A stretch of 64,000 nt of DNA from Golubevia sp. BC0850 (lineage: Eukaryota; Basidiomycota; Exobasidiomycetes; Golubeviales; Golubeviaceae), in NCBI GenBank assembly GCA_012976225.1, contig JAAVVG010000019.1:186001-250000 (forward strand). Direction: 5' to 3'. Numbering within the stretch: the stretch's first letter is position 1; every line of letters starts with the position of its first letter. The position numbers were made by a program, and so were the translations under genes. Below are positions 43,988-56,189 of the stretch, in pieces. Below the pieces are notes generated by a model that saw nothing but the letters and a program-made list of their open reading frames with translations, was not told where the DNA came from and did not search any database.

Positions 43988-45819
43988 ATGTATCAACCAC
44001 CTTATGGAGCTCCACCAGGACATGGCCAACAGCAAGGTCAGTAGGAAACAGAGGACAGAATTTGATAACTATCTATCTGTATCGACTTGGCATGTTATGC
44101 TCATTTCCTCTTTCCTCCTCTCACCCTTTCTTTTCTGTCTTTCAAATAGCTTACCCTCCACCTCCTGGACCACCTCAGATGGGAGCTTATCCTCCCCCAG
44201 GCCAACATTCTCCCTATCCCCCTCAGCAGCGTTAGTACAAAAGCCATTCACTTTTCCTCCAAAACCTTACTGATCTCAAGATCTCTTTCAATCCACTTAT
44301 TCAGATGGGTATGGAGCTCCAGGACAGCACCAGCAAGCCTACCCGCCTCCTACTGGTCCACCTCAGCACTTCCAGCAACAAGCCTACCATCAACCAGGAC
44401 CTCCCCAGAATTCTCCATATCCTCAACCTTCTTCTTTCTTCTACTTAGGAGTCCCAATTCCTCCTCCACCGCCCCATCAGCCTGCTCAACCTCCCCAAGG
44501 ATACTTTCCTCAAGCAGACATCGATAAGATCAGAGGAGCAACAAAGGGATTCGGAACCGATGAGGCTAAGTTGATTCAGACTTTGGTTCCTTTGGACGCT
44601 TTTCAGATCGACAGTCTATCACATAGCTTCAAAGCAACTGTTGGGAAGGATCTATTGTCTCTCTTGGAGAAGGAAACTAGCGGTTGGTTCGAAGCTGCTT
44701 TGAGAGCCAAGGTGAGTGAGATAGCAGGTGATGGAGGAATTATTTGGCTTTTGGTGGCGAGATGCTTCAAATTGTGATTTTTAAGATGCTGAAGATCTTA
44801 CGGGGGAAGTTTGGAATGACGAGAAGGTTGAATTGGGTGGATTCTGTGACCCTCATACAAGATTCCTTTCTCTTTCTGACCTCCTTCCTCTCTTCTCTCT
44901 AAACTGATCATCAGGTACTCGGACCTGTTGGTTATGATGTCTGGTTGATCAATCGAGCCTGCGATGGCGCTGGTACTCATGAAGACATCTTAAATGAAGT
45001 CCTTTTAGGTCGAACGAATTCAGAAATCTACATTCTCAAACAAGCCTACAGAGCGAACTATAACAAAGATATGGAAAAAGTAGTAGATGGAGAGTTATCG
45101 ATGAAGACGAAGAGAATGTTTACAATGGCATTGCAAGGGGTCAGAATGGAAGGTAAGTCCTCTCAAGACGTCGAATTGATCAATCCATTCCTTTGTCTCA
45201 CCCCTCCCCTTTTCCCTCTCACCCAGACAACACTCCCGTAAACCCTCAAATGGTAGATCAAGACGTCCAGACTTTGATCTCTGCATTCAAAGGCATGGGA
45301 ACCGATGAGATCGCCACTTGTGGAGTTCTACTACAGAGATCTACTCCTCATCTTCAAGCTGTCGCCAGAACTTTCGAACAAAAGAGGAAATCTAAACTTT
45401 CCAAAGCTGTTGGATCTGAATTCTCGGGTCACATGAAAGATGCTTTACTTTTCATCGTCGAGGGAGTCGAGGGAGATGGAACTGGTATCGAGAGAGACGC
45501 TAAATTGATTGAAGAAAGTATGAAGGGAATGGGAACTAAGGATGAGAGATTGATCTATAGAGTTGCTAGAGCTCATTGGTGAGTAATCTTTGAAAGAGAA
45601 GGATTTGAGTTTTGAAGGTGAACAGTGGATAGGAGAACATTTCGTCAAGCTAATCTCAATCTTTCGAATCTCTTTTTCTTCCTCAGGAATTGTCAACGTT
45701 TCGAACATGTCAAACAAGCCTATGTAGCTCATCAACACAAGAAAGGTTTGAAGAACAGAGTGGAAGGTGAAACTTCTGGAGACTACAAGAAGATGATGTC
45801 CTCATTGGTGGGGAATTAA
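43988..45819 (+). CDS. Annexin
   Basis: Six exons: 43988-44036, 44150-44230, 44305-44711, 44915-45152, 45227-45578, 45687-45819; phases agree, 419 residues. An N-terminal region of about 160 residues is rich in Pro, Gln, Gly and Tyr (PPYGAPPGHGQQQ, AYPPPTGPPQ), like that of annexin VII/XI and fungal annexins. Four annexin repeats follow: IDKIRGATKGFGTDEAKLI; DGAGTHEDILNEVLLGRTN with IYILKQAYRANYNKDMEKVV; ISAFKGMGTDEIATCGVLLQ; EESMKGMGTKDERLIYRVAR. The GxGT motifs with a downstream acidic residue form type II Ca2+ sites, seen most clearly in repeats 1 and 3. Annexins bind acidic phospholipids in a Ca2+-dependent way and act in membrane trafficking and repair. Intact. Confidence 0.96.
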
Positions 45820-48800
45820 GACTTGTGTCTTTCGTTACCTCTCCCCGTCTGGTTTTTGGTTCTGAAGGTTATGTATTTAGTTTTTTCCTGATTTGGGACT
45901 TTAACGATTCTTTTCCGTTGAACTCGAGGGACAGTTTGAAAGTTGGAACGATCTCCGTCTCGTTGAAGTACGAGAAAGGTCCGCTGTAAAACAGTCCAAT
46001 CGATGTATCGTTAATGCTCGGAGAGTCTTTCGAAATCGAAAGGGAGTTATGAAAGAAATCAGAAGTCATCGTAGAAAGGTCGTCCTTCCAACCGCTGTCG
46101 TCACACCGATTCTCGGTTCTCCCTCCCACATCACCTCGCGTCGAAGGCCGATTCTAAACCTGGAAGGTTCTTCGCTACGCTGTAAAGTAAAGAAAATCTT
46201 TAGCTGTTTGAAGGAAGGAAGAGAAACACAAGGAAACGATGACATGCCTTCAAGGTTAAGTCCTCAAATTGTCAGAGAAGGAATTGAACTTAAGATCTCA
46301 GGGAAGGGTTGACTCACCCTTCCCTAACATTTCCCAAACCCGTAATCTGAAGGCGACTTATCTGTTTGCACTGCAAAACAGGTGTTAAAGATCGGAGAAC
46401 CTCGATTCCGTCCACGTTGGCTGAAGCTGTAGAATTCGAACTTCAAATATTTGAGAAGGTGAAAGGTAGTCATGATGGTTCTGACGATAAGACAAAGTTC
46501 AGTAATTGATACTTTGGCCCCTTTCTCAGCATAAATGACAAAATCGCAAACCTCTACATTTGATTTGGTTCTTGAGATACTTCAAGTGATAATCTCTTAG
46601 AATCCTGAAGCCGTCACTTCTCTCAGAGTCTGAGGGGACATTCTTCCCTCCCTGAGTTCGGCTGGACTCTTCCTTTCTCGAACTAATTGGCTCTCCTTCA
46701 TTTGTCTCTATCCGAGGGTTGTTCTGTAGGGCAGGTGCCTGAAGGCAAAGACCTCTCTTCAACCCCAACCGAAAAGAAAAGGTAGTGGCACTTCTATGAG
46801 CAGTCGAGGTGGATCCGAGCCGTGTTTGACGAACATCCTTTGAGCATCAAAGTGTCCACTCTCGGTGCCAAATTTCTTGAGCGTGAGTGAAGTGGTTGGG
46901 ACCAAACCTCGTTCGACTCGCAAGTTGCCACCATCACATCAGATTGAATTTCTCGGTAGTGAAGAAGACTTTCGAATTCATAAACTTTGATAGGAACAAT
47001 TCTGCAGATTACTTAACGTTTGACGCTTCGGTTGGCTCCGAGAGTGGAGAAAAAGAGTATGCGACTATGACTCTATGACACTTCTGAGAAGACGAGCCAC
47101 ACCTTTTCTTTCTAGGAATGTTGACATACTGGGGGACTTCTGTAGGCTTATAATCACTACTTGAACATTCAGTGATGGCTGGCCATATCGAATAGTCTCA
47201 CTAGTGGTCCGAAATGAGCAAGAACACCACCTGTTTCATTCCTCACCCCTCTGTCCCGGCCTCGACCACTCAGTAGCGCCTTGGAGTCCAAGAACATCAC
47301 ACAAATTCCTTTTCAGAATGTATAAGGAACCTAAGATAGTCAGATAGAGGTCTCTCGCTGGCTCTGCAGCCTCAAAGTCTCTTGGTTCACTCGCAGCAAA
47401 AGGTGCGAGGCTTTATAGGTTCTGTTTGCTATCTGAAGGCTACTCCTCATCGATTAGAACTCGGTGGTGAGCGAGACAGTCATTTAGTTTATGCAGGTGG
47501 TATAGCGATTCTTAGTAGAGAGTAGAATGGAGAGAAAGACTGACAAGAGGTAGTTCGATGTTCGAGAAGAAGTGGCCTTTGAAGCGCGTCGAACAGGTCT
47601 CGCTGAGAAAATCTCAGCTGCGAAAAAGTCCTTCCAAAATTTGCACCGCTAATTGTCTTCCAAATCTTCCTGGATCCTTTAAAATGGAGCCATAACTGGG
47701 TTGAACGATTCTTCAGACGTCATAGTAAGTGTCAAAATACCCCTACCTTTCACTTTCCTTTCCCTCCTCCTTTCTCTTTCTCTCTCTTCTTCTTTGTTCG
47801 ACTCGTCAAAGTCCTAACTATTCCGTCCTCTCCTATCCTCCTCTCCTCTTCCTTTCCCTCTCCCTCAGCTTTACGGAATCATCTTTACAGTTGATTTCTG
47901 CGTCTTATTTGCTCAACAGAGCCACCGTTTCAACCCAGCCGATGAACTCCAATCGTTTTTGCTTCTCCTGCCAACGAGACAAATTACCTGGGCCCCTTCG
48001 ACTTTCATTAGCCGATTGACGTCGCCCGTCGATGACTTGTCCCTCTACATCCGCTCGTTGGCTTTCAAGTCGCGAATGGGAGTGAGGGAGAGAAGCTCGA
48101 TTGATTCTGATGGGCCAAGAAACTGTTGGACACTGTTGAGTAGGACTCAGATGGATCTGTTCTGTTTTTCGCTTATTTGTTTGCTGTTTCCTTTTAATTT
48201 GACCTTTTGTTTTTCTCGACAATTCATTTTGTGACTTTGTGAGATTCTGCAATTTGCTAAAGTACGAGGAGATTCTGGCTGTGAAGGGAGGGCGGGTGAA
48301 GCGATGAAGCGGTGAAGGTTGGAAGCTGGAAGCTTGAAGACGTTATTTCTGCCCACTTCGAACTGTTCTTCGAATATCTCGATGGAGGAAGAAATAGAGA
48401 GAACGGAGGGTCGACAGGTTGGCAAAGTGACAATTGGGAGAAATAGAGCTGAATGATGCTGCCTCTCTGGACTCGCCCTCTTCACTAAAGCGCCTTGGAA
48501 AGCTTGATGACTTAATGTGAAATCGATCATGTTTGAAGGTCTTGATGTGGAGAGACTTGATCGCTTGACCCGAAGACGATGAAGACGATGAAGAGCCTTC
48601 ACCTACTCGCACCCCCATGTACCACCCTTCTATGGACTTAAACGAGAACGGAAAGCGGAAGACGTTATTTACTGCCAGAAGGAATCGCTCAATCAAGTCA
48701 AACAGCATTTGGTAATCTTGCATGGGCTTACACGTCGTCACCCTTTAAACTTGTCTCGATAAGTCTTGAACGGGTGAGAGAATTGCTGGTGCATTGATCC

Positions 48801-48960
48801 ATCTCGAACTTTCTCTTTCTCTTTCTTTTTGTCTTCTCCTTTTCCGATCCTCTCTTCAACTTTTTCTCCACTCGCTCTTTTGATCCATCGAGACCGAGAC
48901 GAGACTTCTTCAGAATCCATTCAAGTAGTCGACCCAATCCTTTAGCTTTGCCCTCATTCC
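45820..48960. other. Gene-free stretch of 3.1 kb
   Basis: The longest stretch without a supported gene. Open frames on both strands are short, without domains, and lack convincing splice joins. A perfect 9-bp hairpin lies at 46301-46324. From about 47720 to 47880 the plus strand becomes C/T-rich, and the region ends at the likely leader of the FAD monooxygenase gene. An unrecognised non-coding RNA gene could be present. Confidence 0.5.
46301..46324 (+). other. Perfect hairpin with TGACTC loop
   Basis: GGGAAGGGT, six-base loop TGACTC, then ACCCTTCCC: a 9-bp perfect inverted repeat in a gene-free region. No U-run follows, so it is not a pol III terminator. The loop is an AP-1/Gcn4-like core. 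Function unknown. Confidence 0.85.
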
Positions 48961-49165
48961 GTGAGTATCACTTGACTTTTTCGAAGCGCTGCTCCTGATC
49001 TCAACTCCTTTTTGCAATCTTACAGTCTTATCTGTCGTCTCTTATCCAATCTCTTCTTGCCATTTCTGACGTCTCCTTCCCTACTCTCCCGTCTTCGTCC
49101 CACGTTTTCTTCGCTCCATCTCCCTTCCCTCTTCTCCCTTTGACTCGTTCATGCATCATCTCCAG
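48961..49165 (+). other. Likely 5'-leader intron of the FAD monooxygenase gene
   Basis: GTGAGT at 48961 and a pyrimidine-rich tract ending CATCTCCAG at 49165, five bases before the start codon. The position just before the ATG is a common place for a leader intron in fungi. Confidence 0.55.
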
Positions 49166-49170
49166 GTTTC

Positions 49171-50545
49171 ATGCGAGTTCTTGTCTCAGGAGCCGGAATC
49201 GCAGGTCCCTCCTTAGCATGGTGGCTTTCAAAAACTGGTCAAACGGTTACGGTGGTAGAGAAAGCTCCCTCTCTCTTATCCATTGGTCAGAACGTTGACG
49301 TCAGAGGTAGTGCTATCCAAGTATTGAAGATGATGAATCTGACAGACGAAGTCAAGAGTCTTAACACTACAGTGAGTTATGCTTGGGAAAGAAGAGCGAG
49401 TTCAGCATCTCAATTCTCATCACACTCTACTCGACTACTTCACATGTTTTCAGGAAGAAGGCTTCCAATTGGTTGATTCAAAAGGACAAGCATTTGCTAG
49501 ATTCCCAGTCTTGAAAGGGTTTAACGGAAGTTTCACTGCCGAATACGAAATCTTAAGAGGAGATCTTTCAAAATTACTTTATGAAGCGTCGAAAGATATG
49601 GAGAATGTTGATTATCGATTCGGAGTGACTGTCAAGCAGGTTCTATCTAACGATGAGAAATCAGTCCGATTGAGATTAAGCGATGGATCAGAATCAGAGT
49701 ATGATATGGTGGTAGCAGCAGATGGACAGTGGTCGCCACTTCGTAAAATGGCTTTCCCATCATCGTCCGTCAAGATCAAAGATTTCGGATTAATGGTAGC
49801 GTATTGGACGGCCCCTCGTACTGAGAGAGATAACAACTGGTGGAGTCTTTACTTTGGACTTGGAAGAAGAAACGTCAGTTTAAGGCCAGATCCTTATGGG
49901 AATGTCAGGGCCGTGTTTACCATAATGCCTAGAACTCAAGAATCGAAAGAGCTTTGGAAGCTAACCTCTAGAAAGGATAAGGAAGCTCAGAAGGCTTTGT
50001 TGAAGACTGGATTCAAGGATGTAGGATGGGAAAGTCAAAGATTATTGGACTCTTTAGATGGAGCTGATGATTTCTATTTTCAGGTTACTCAACAAATTAA
50101 GATGTCAAGGTGGTGGGAGGGTAGAATCATTTGTTTGGGTGATACAGCTCACGCTCCTACTTCTTTGACCGGTATGGGAACTTCTTTAGCTATTCTATCT
50201 CCATTTGTTTTAGCTGGAGAGCTCAGCAAGTTGGAAAAGGGAGAGAGACCGGAGGTCGCTTTTCAAAAGTTCGAAGACCTCTTTCGTCCTTTCGTTGAGC
50301 AAATACAAAAGGTCCCTTCCATTGTTCCGGGAGTCGTTCATCCAAATACGAAGCTTCAAAGATGGGGTTTAAGGTTGGCGTTCTACTTGGGCTCAAAAGT
50401 CTTCAAGATCTATTCTTTTATTCTCCCTTGGACGAAAAGTTCAGCTACAAAAGATGAACCAGAGGACTTCAAACTACCGCAGTATGGACTTCCAGAGGAG
50501 AAGAACCTGGGATCAACTGTCAAAAATAACAAAAAGGAGGACTAG
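49171..50545 (+). CDS. FAD-dependent monooxygenase (PHBH/TetX-like class A)
   Basis: Two exons, 49171-49371 and 49454-50545, phase 0, 430 residues. N-terminal Rossmann dinucleotide site MRVLVSGAGIAGPSLAWWL with GAGIAG at residues 7-12, ending the second strand with VVEKAP. Then NVDVRGSAIQVL, the DG motif MVVAADGQWSPLRK that contacts both cofactors, and the GD motif IICLGDTAHAPTSLTGMGTS that binds the FAD ribose. The C-terminus (about residues 390-430) has a hydrophobic segment (FKIYSFILPW) and a Lys-rich tail. Such enzymes hydroxylate aromatic or polyketide-like compounds with NAD(P)H and O2. Class A membership is solid; the substrate is unknown. The C-terminal membrane-like patch could tether it. 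Confidence 0.92.
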
Positions 50546-51299
50546 GGATGGTTAGATGTTTCAGAAGAGAGGGTGAGGAATTTTCAAGGGGGAATTGATT
50601 CTTCGGGGAAGGGAGAGGTAAGGTGGCATTAGAACGTTGGAGAATGTACTTTTAGATAGTTTGATCCAAGAACCAGCTTTTCATCCTCAAATTCAAAGTT
50701 ACTGAGATTTCTGCGCAGCAAAGTATCGCAAGCGCTTCGGCGATTCGAGAAACGATACGAGAGACAGTGAAGACGATTCGAACCGAATTACTCCAACACT
50801 CACACCATCCGATCACCCGAATTCCTGATCCATTACTAATATGCGAATCAATTTTAGAAGCAGTCTTTAAGTTCGAGCTCTATTTGAAGGCAGCCAGATG
50901 AAGAGGTTTTGGCTCTAAGTGACGGAGTCGACGTCCTCTAGGCTTTAACCACAATCTCATCTCTTTCTCCTATACCGGCTCTTGTGATCAGCACTTCTAC
51001 TTATTGACACTCCTCAACTATGTGTCATCCCTACTTCTCGACAGTTCTCAACGGAGAGGCCTCGAGAGGGTTTGAAGAGACATCCCTCTTGGATCCACTA
51101 GAGTTTTCCTTTAGAAAAGACAGATTGTTTTGTTTCTTTCGCATTACATCAATTAAACAAGGGAAAGAGGTGATTTGAGAAAGATGAAAGTTGGATTGGG
51201 GAGGATAGAAAGATGAAGGGGGTTTTCGATTCCCGAAAGAATTGAAGTTGCTAGATTGGATTTGTTTGAGAAGTTGATATTGAAACTGTTCAACATTAT
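50546..51299. other. Convergent 3' intergenic region
   Basis: The region between the FAD monooxygenase (+) and porin (-) genes. No gene, RNA or repeat recognised. Confidence 0.5.
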
Positions 51300-53083
51300 T
51301 TAAGCTTCGAAGACCATGGAGGCACCAACCTTGTGAGCGTTGGAGCCAGCGGTAGCATCTCCTAGCTTGGCAGTGTCGAGAGCTAGACCGAGAGAGGCCT
51401 TAACACCAGGTCTGGAGGAAAATGCCGAGCAAAGGATAGAGACAAAAGGTCAGGACGAATGATAGCAGGGGCCGCTGAAAAGAGTCAATGGATTGGATTT
51501 CGTTTCTCTTGGAGCTTGAGCCTCAATTTGAGCGAAGCCCCAAGAGACTTGCGCGATTCGTCTAACTCTTTCAGGTAGTTTGATTTCTTGAGTTTCAAAG
51601 TCACTACCAGATGAGCCTCGCTCAAGATGCGTGGCCTTCTTTCAAAAAGAAAAAAGAGGGACTTCACTTCACTCCTCGAAGTAAAACGTCTCTTAAAACT
51701 CACCGGAGAGCTTGAGTGTATCCCAAGCAAAGAACACCAGCGTTGTTGATCTTGGCCTTGACGAAGGCAGCGTTGTCAAGGTAGCTAAGAAGTCGAAGAA
51801 GGAGGAGAGAATGAGGAGAGGAAGAGAGGAAGAGAGGAAAGGGGATCAGTGTCTAGACTCAAATGAGAGCTGGTGGGGAATCGGCATGAATCGAGATCCA
51901 GGATTTACTAGATGACCTTTAGGCCAATGAAGCTTTTTGGCCTGACAAGGGGACAGAGCAGAGGAGCTTCCTTCCTCTCTCTGTCTTGCTTCCATTTTGC
52001 ACCAAGGGCGGCTCCACCTTACTTTCATTCTAGGAGTAAAACCATCTGGAAATTCTTCAAAATCCTACAACCTCCTACTCGATCCCCTCCTTTCACCCCC
52101 AATCTTGCACTCCTACTAAAGCTGCAACACTCACGTCTTAGTACCGACTTCAAGGTTGACTTGGTTAGAAGCTCCCTTAGAGTCGTAGGTGGCTCTAGCA
52201 GAGGCCTCAATATCAGAGTTAACACGGTGGTAGTAAGAGGCAGAGAAGGTAGATAGGTTTCCCAAACCGTGAATGGTGACAGCGTATTCTGGAGCGTGGA
52301 AACCAGCAGCTAGGTTGTAACGAGATAGCTTTCCGTTACGAACATCGTAGGAAGCTTCAGCTCCGGCTAGGAAACCATCACGCCCTAGAACGGCATCGGC
52401 GGTGAAGATTGGTCCCTGAGGGAATGAGAGAGGAGAGAGGGTGGGAGGAAGGAAGGAAGGATTAGAGGAAGGAAGGCTAACCGATGGACACGAGCTCCTA
52501 CTCTCCTCAACAGCAGCAGTAAGATGGAGGTTTGCTTTGTGAAACTTCGAATCAAGAGCTCCCTTGCGATTGGAAAAGCTAGGCCGCTTGGGAGCTTCCT
52601 TCTTGCTCCTTCCTCCCCTTCGTGCAACCAACACCTTGGTCTAAGCTCAAGGCTCTTGCCTCTCTCTCTACTACTCACCTTGAAAAGGTCAAGGTGTTGA
52701 CGAGTGTGAACACCTGGTTGCCTGTAAGTTGAAGCGAAGACTGCGTTCTTGGTACCCTTGTCTGGGATCAAGGTAGAGACCAACTCTAACTTCAAACCCT
52801 TTGCGATGTGGTTCTCTAATTCAACGTTGTTTCTTAAAACGTTAGCAGTTGACCAAGCTTGAGTTAAAGAGACACCATTCTTTCTGTCTTCCCATTTAGC
52901 TTCTAGATCACCGTTGATGTTTCCAGATTTGGTGTCTCTAACTCCCAAAACCTTGAAGACAACTCCAGTTGGAGTCTTTGTCTTTACTTCTAAAGTACTT
53001 CCGTGAATTGGATAATCCTTTCCTAAAAGATCATTGGCACTCTTTCCGAGGTCTTTCCAGGATGGTGGTAGTGGTTGAGACAT
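51300..53083 (-). CDS. POR1: Mitochondrial outer-membrane porin (VDAC)
   Basis: Four exons on the minus strand: 53083-52679, 52415-52135, 51784-51704, 51411-51300; phases agree, 292 residues (yeast Por1 has 283). N-terminal amphipathic part PPSWKDLGKSANDLLGKDY and strand pairs such as TLEVKTKTPTGVVFKV follow the usual VDAC order: VSLTQAWSTANVLRNNVELE, GLKLELVSTLIPDKGTKNA, AGAEASYDVRNGKLSRYNLA and RPGVKASLGLALDTAKLGDA. The eukaryotic porin signature lies in the last third. It forms a 19-strand barrel that passes ATP, ADP and small ions across the mitochondrial outer membrane. Introns are 263, 350 and 292 bases. Intact, no odd residues. Confidence 0.96.
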
Positions 53084-53440
53084 GCTGAAGGAAGAATTAG
53101 AGGATGAGGTGGTGGGAAGTAGAGAAAGGAGAGACTCGGATCGAAGAAGTTCGAGTCGAACAGACCTTATGTAGATTCTTCCCAAACAAATAACGTCGTT
53201 TCTGAAGAAAAACTGTGACAGTCAACATTCAAATGCTCAAACTGAATCAGTATACATGTCGTAAAACGTGGCTGTGATTGCTTGGCTTTGAGGTGAGCTT
53301 TCTTCCCTTTCACAACCTCATCCTCAGACATTTCTTCTCGGGTACTAATTCGAGAAAGAACGTAAGAAATTTTTGGATTCTATAAAATTAATTGGTACAT
53401 GAGGAGAGATCTTTTGACGGGGATTGTTTGATTCTCCCTT
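53084..53440. other. Porin promoter and acetyl-CoA transporter 3' region
   Basis: The region upstream of the porin start and downstream of the transporter 3' end, both on the minus strand. No other feature recognised. Confidence 0.45.
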
Positions 53441-56021
53441 CTAATCCATTCTAGCCCCTCCAGCAGAATTAGTAACTCTCCAAGCAGTAAGAGGTAAACT
53501 CTGTAATCTTTTACACGTAGGTAAAATGAAAACGAAAAGAGTGATAAAACCAATAGCCACACAAATCCAACTAGTAATGAAATAACCATCTTTTGTGATA
53601 TGACAAGTTCCGCCAATTTCTTCACATAAAGCTCTACCTTTATCAGTAACGCATTCTTTTAATCCAATCGAATTTTCTTTATCTAAGTTTAAATTGTTCA
53701 AAAGATTTTTAGAGTGTTCGACCAATTTAGCTCCGACACCTTTTGGAACACAATGACTTACAGTGAATGAATCCACAGCTTTGAAAACGAAAAACCTTGG
53801 CCAAGTTCCACCTAAATTTGAAACTGTGTTTAGTAAAGTCATATAAGTTCCACCTATTAAAGGATCTGCGATTTGAGTGTGAAAAGCACTGATTCCAACA
53901 AATTGAACTGTTGAGGCGAAACTACTTGTGACTGTAAATAAGATGACTAGAATGAAATAATTCATTCCGATTGGTGCAGCTGGAACTCCAGCTACTAAAA
54001 AGATAGATAGAATTGCAAAGATCAATCGACCAAAGAAAGCGTATAACCAAGGATTTAAAGCGTTACTTCCACGAGACCATTTAGCTGCTAGATAACCTAA
54101 GACCAATTGAAAGGGGAAATCAATCAAAACTGCTAATGCTAAATCTTCTCTTGCAAACCCTTTTTCTACTAGTTTGAGATTTGTAACTCCTTCATTGGCT
54201 TGGAATCCGATTTTGGCGATTAGATGAACTAAAATGAAAGATTGAACGTTTTTCAATTTGACTACTTTGAACATTGATTTGTAGACTCCTACTAAGTCCA
54301 TGTCTTCTTGGTTTGAAGGTTCCGGGTCCTGGAGAGGGAGGGAGAAGAATCGGAGAAGGAAGATCAGAAAAGTTGACCAGGTAGGTTTTGTTGAAGAGAA
54401 CTCGACTACTCACCTCCTTCTTCATGACCAACAACCAAGCAGTGACAGCCATAAATCCATAGGCCCAGAAATGAAGATAGCCACCAAGAGTCATTATCGG
54501 AGTATCGAGAGGAGTTGATCTGAAGTACTTGTTGCTGAGAAGGGTTCGCAAGGCAGAAAGAATGGTCAGTTCAGCCCAGGTTCTCGTCTTTGGATCCTTT
54601 TTGTAGTCTGCTTCTTCAAACTTCAGCTTAAAAGAAGAAACAAGTCGAGGGCAAAGAGGAGAAGAAGACTTACGCAAACTCCACACTGTTGAAAGCCAAA
54701 AAGACAGTGAAACTCATGAAGTAACCAATGTTGATTCCAATGGTTTGAGCAGTAGATGCGTAACCTAGATTTTCTTGAGATAGTAAAGTTAGAGCCCATC
54801 CGTCTACTGCGATGTCTGTTTGGGAGGAGAAGTTGAAGAAAAAGAGAGGGACAAAGTTTTGAAGAAAAGGTTTGAAAAGAGTGAGAGAGGAATTGAAGCA
54901 CAAGGTCAGAAGGGTAAGATCTTAACAAATTCTCGAGTGCAAGACAGAAGAAGATTAAAAGAGACATGATGAAGAGAAGTGAAGACATGGAGAAAAGAGT
55001 TTACTAACCTTGAGTAGCAGCAAAGAAAATCAAAACAAAGAAGACAGTGGTAATGAACTTGATATCTGGAACAGTCTATCCATGAGAAAGAAATCAATCA
55101 TTCACAATCGAGAAACAAAATGAGAAATGGTCAGCTTCAAACCCTTTCTCTTCTCCCCTCTCTCGTCTCCCATACTCACCTGATTCATAATCTCCTCGAT
55201 CCTCCCACTTAAAACCCAAAGCATCGCACCCAACATCATTTGAATAGGTACGATCCAACTCTTTCTCCTCCCCAAACTCAAATTCAAACCTCCAATCTTG
55301 AAATTCTGAACGAAGATGGAATCAACGATTGGAGACCAGAAAAGTTTGAGAGAGTAAGGATAGGTTGAAAGTGCAAAGATCGCAATGTCTGAATAGGAAG
55401 AATGTGATTTTAATAGGAAAGGCATCGTTCCGAAGGCCAGACCTATTGGGACTCCTTGGAGGGTGTCTGGGAGGGGAGAAGGGTAGAGGGGAAAGAAGAA
55501 GGGGGGAGGGGCGAAAGGGTTAATGGATCGGGTTCGAAGGGGCTTGTAGAAGGTTTAAAATAATTGTTTGTGATCTAAAGGTAGGGACAGCTTCTGGTAT
55601 GGGCTCTCACGTAGATGTTTTTGAGGCTTGCCACGTCTACTGTATGATTCTTCACGTATTCTATGTAGATCTACACGAGCCCCAAATGTGATACTCTCAT
55701 ACCCAATTGTAACTCACAAAGAACTACCAAGAGTAGAATAGCGTCTCTATCCTTCTTACTCATTTCCTTGTCCTTCTGATTTCCAGCCCCACCACTTGTA
55801 TCTTTCTCCTTCCCATTCGTGATGGCTTCTCCCCCTTCCATTTGGATTGACCTGAGCTCATGACCATTTTCATCCTTCAAATCTTTGTTGATTGAATTGT
55901 TAGTTCTTGCTAACATGTCAGTTGAAGTAGAGGTCAAATCTGAATCAGTCGGAATGGTTGGAAGTTGAGACCTTTGACGGAGATGAGAGGAAGAATCACT
56001 TGTGGAATTCGGTGAGCTCAT
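53441..56021 (-). CDS. ER acetyl-CoA transporter (SLC33A1/AT-1 family)
   Basis: Six exons on the minus strand: 56021-55718, 55466-55180, 55075-55009, 54815-54674, 54534-54414, 54328-53441; phases agree, 602 residues. After a polar N-terminus of about 95 residues come family blocks: AILLLVVLYTLQGVPIGLAF, TMPFLLKSHSSYSDIAIFAL, STYPYSLKLFWSPIVDSIF, LGRRKSWIVPIQMMLGAMLW, DIAVDGWALTLLS, GYASTAQTIGINIGYFMSFT, VEFANKYFRSTPLDTP and GGTYMTLLNTVSNLGGTWPR. LFWSPIVD and DIAVDGWALTLL are signatures of AT-1, which moves acetyl-CoA into the ER/Golgi lumen for lysine or glycan acetylation. About 11 helices. The exon 5 acceptor at 54535 was chosen because it restores VEFANKYFRSTP. An alternative upstream reading would add 30 non-family residues. 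Confidence 0.95.
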
Positions 56022-56189
56022 CGTTTGATTGATTCTATCAGGAAACAGAAAGATGGAAGACCAACGTGGTTGGGTCGAAGGGAGAAGGAGGGGGAAGAAG
56101 AAGAAAGCCAGCAGCAACAAGGCGACCAACACCAAGCTCTGCTTATCATCCATCCACCACCTCCATTGTGTTTAGGGTCAATTTGAACG
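56022..56189. promoter_or_regulatory. Shared divergent promoter, 168 bp
   Basis: Only 168 bases separate the acetyl-CoA transporter start codon (-) and the ADCK2-like start codon (+), so the two probably share a promoter. Confidence 0.5.

Noticed and set aside
46255-46325. tRNA-like T-arm (AAGTTCAATTCC on the minus strand) with a long variable-like hairpin
   Set aside because: The T-stem does not pair, no acceptor or D arm could be found, and the anticodon arm fails; at best a very degraded relic.
46526-46768. 80-codon minus-strand frame in the gene-free region
   Set aside because: No domain, no conserved-looking pattern, no splice partners.
47959-48234. Overlapping short frames on both strands
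   Set aside because: Mutually antisense shadows with no supporting features.
54192-54686. Minus-strand 164-codon frame reading through introns 4 and 5 of the acetyl-CoA transporter
   Set aside because: Using it would add about 30 residues absent from the family and break VEFANKYFRSTP; spliced exon 5 fits the family better.
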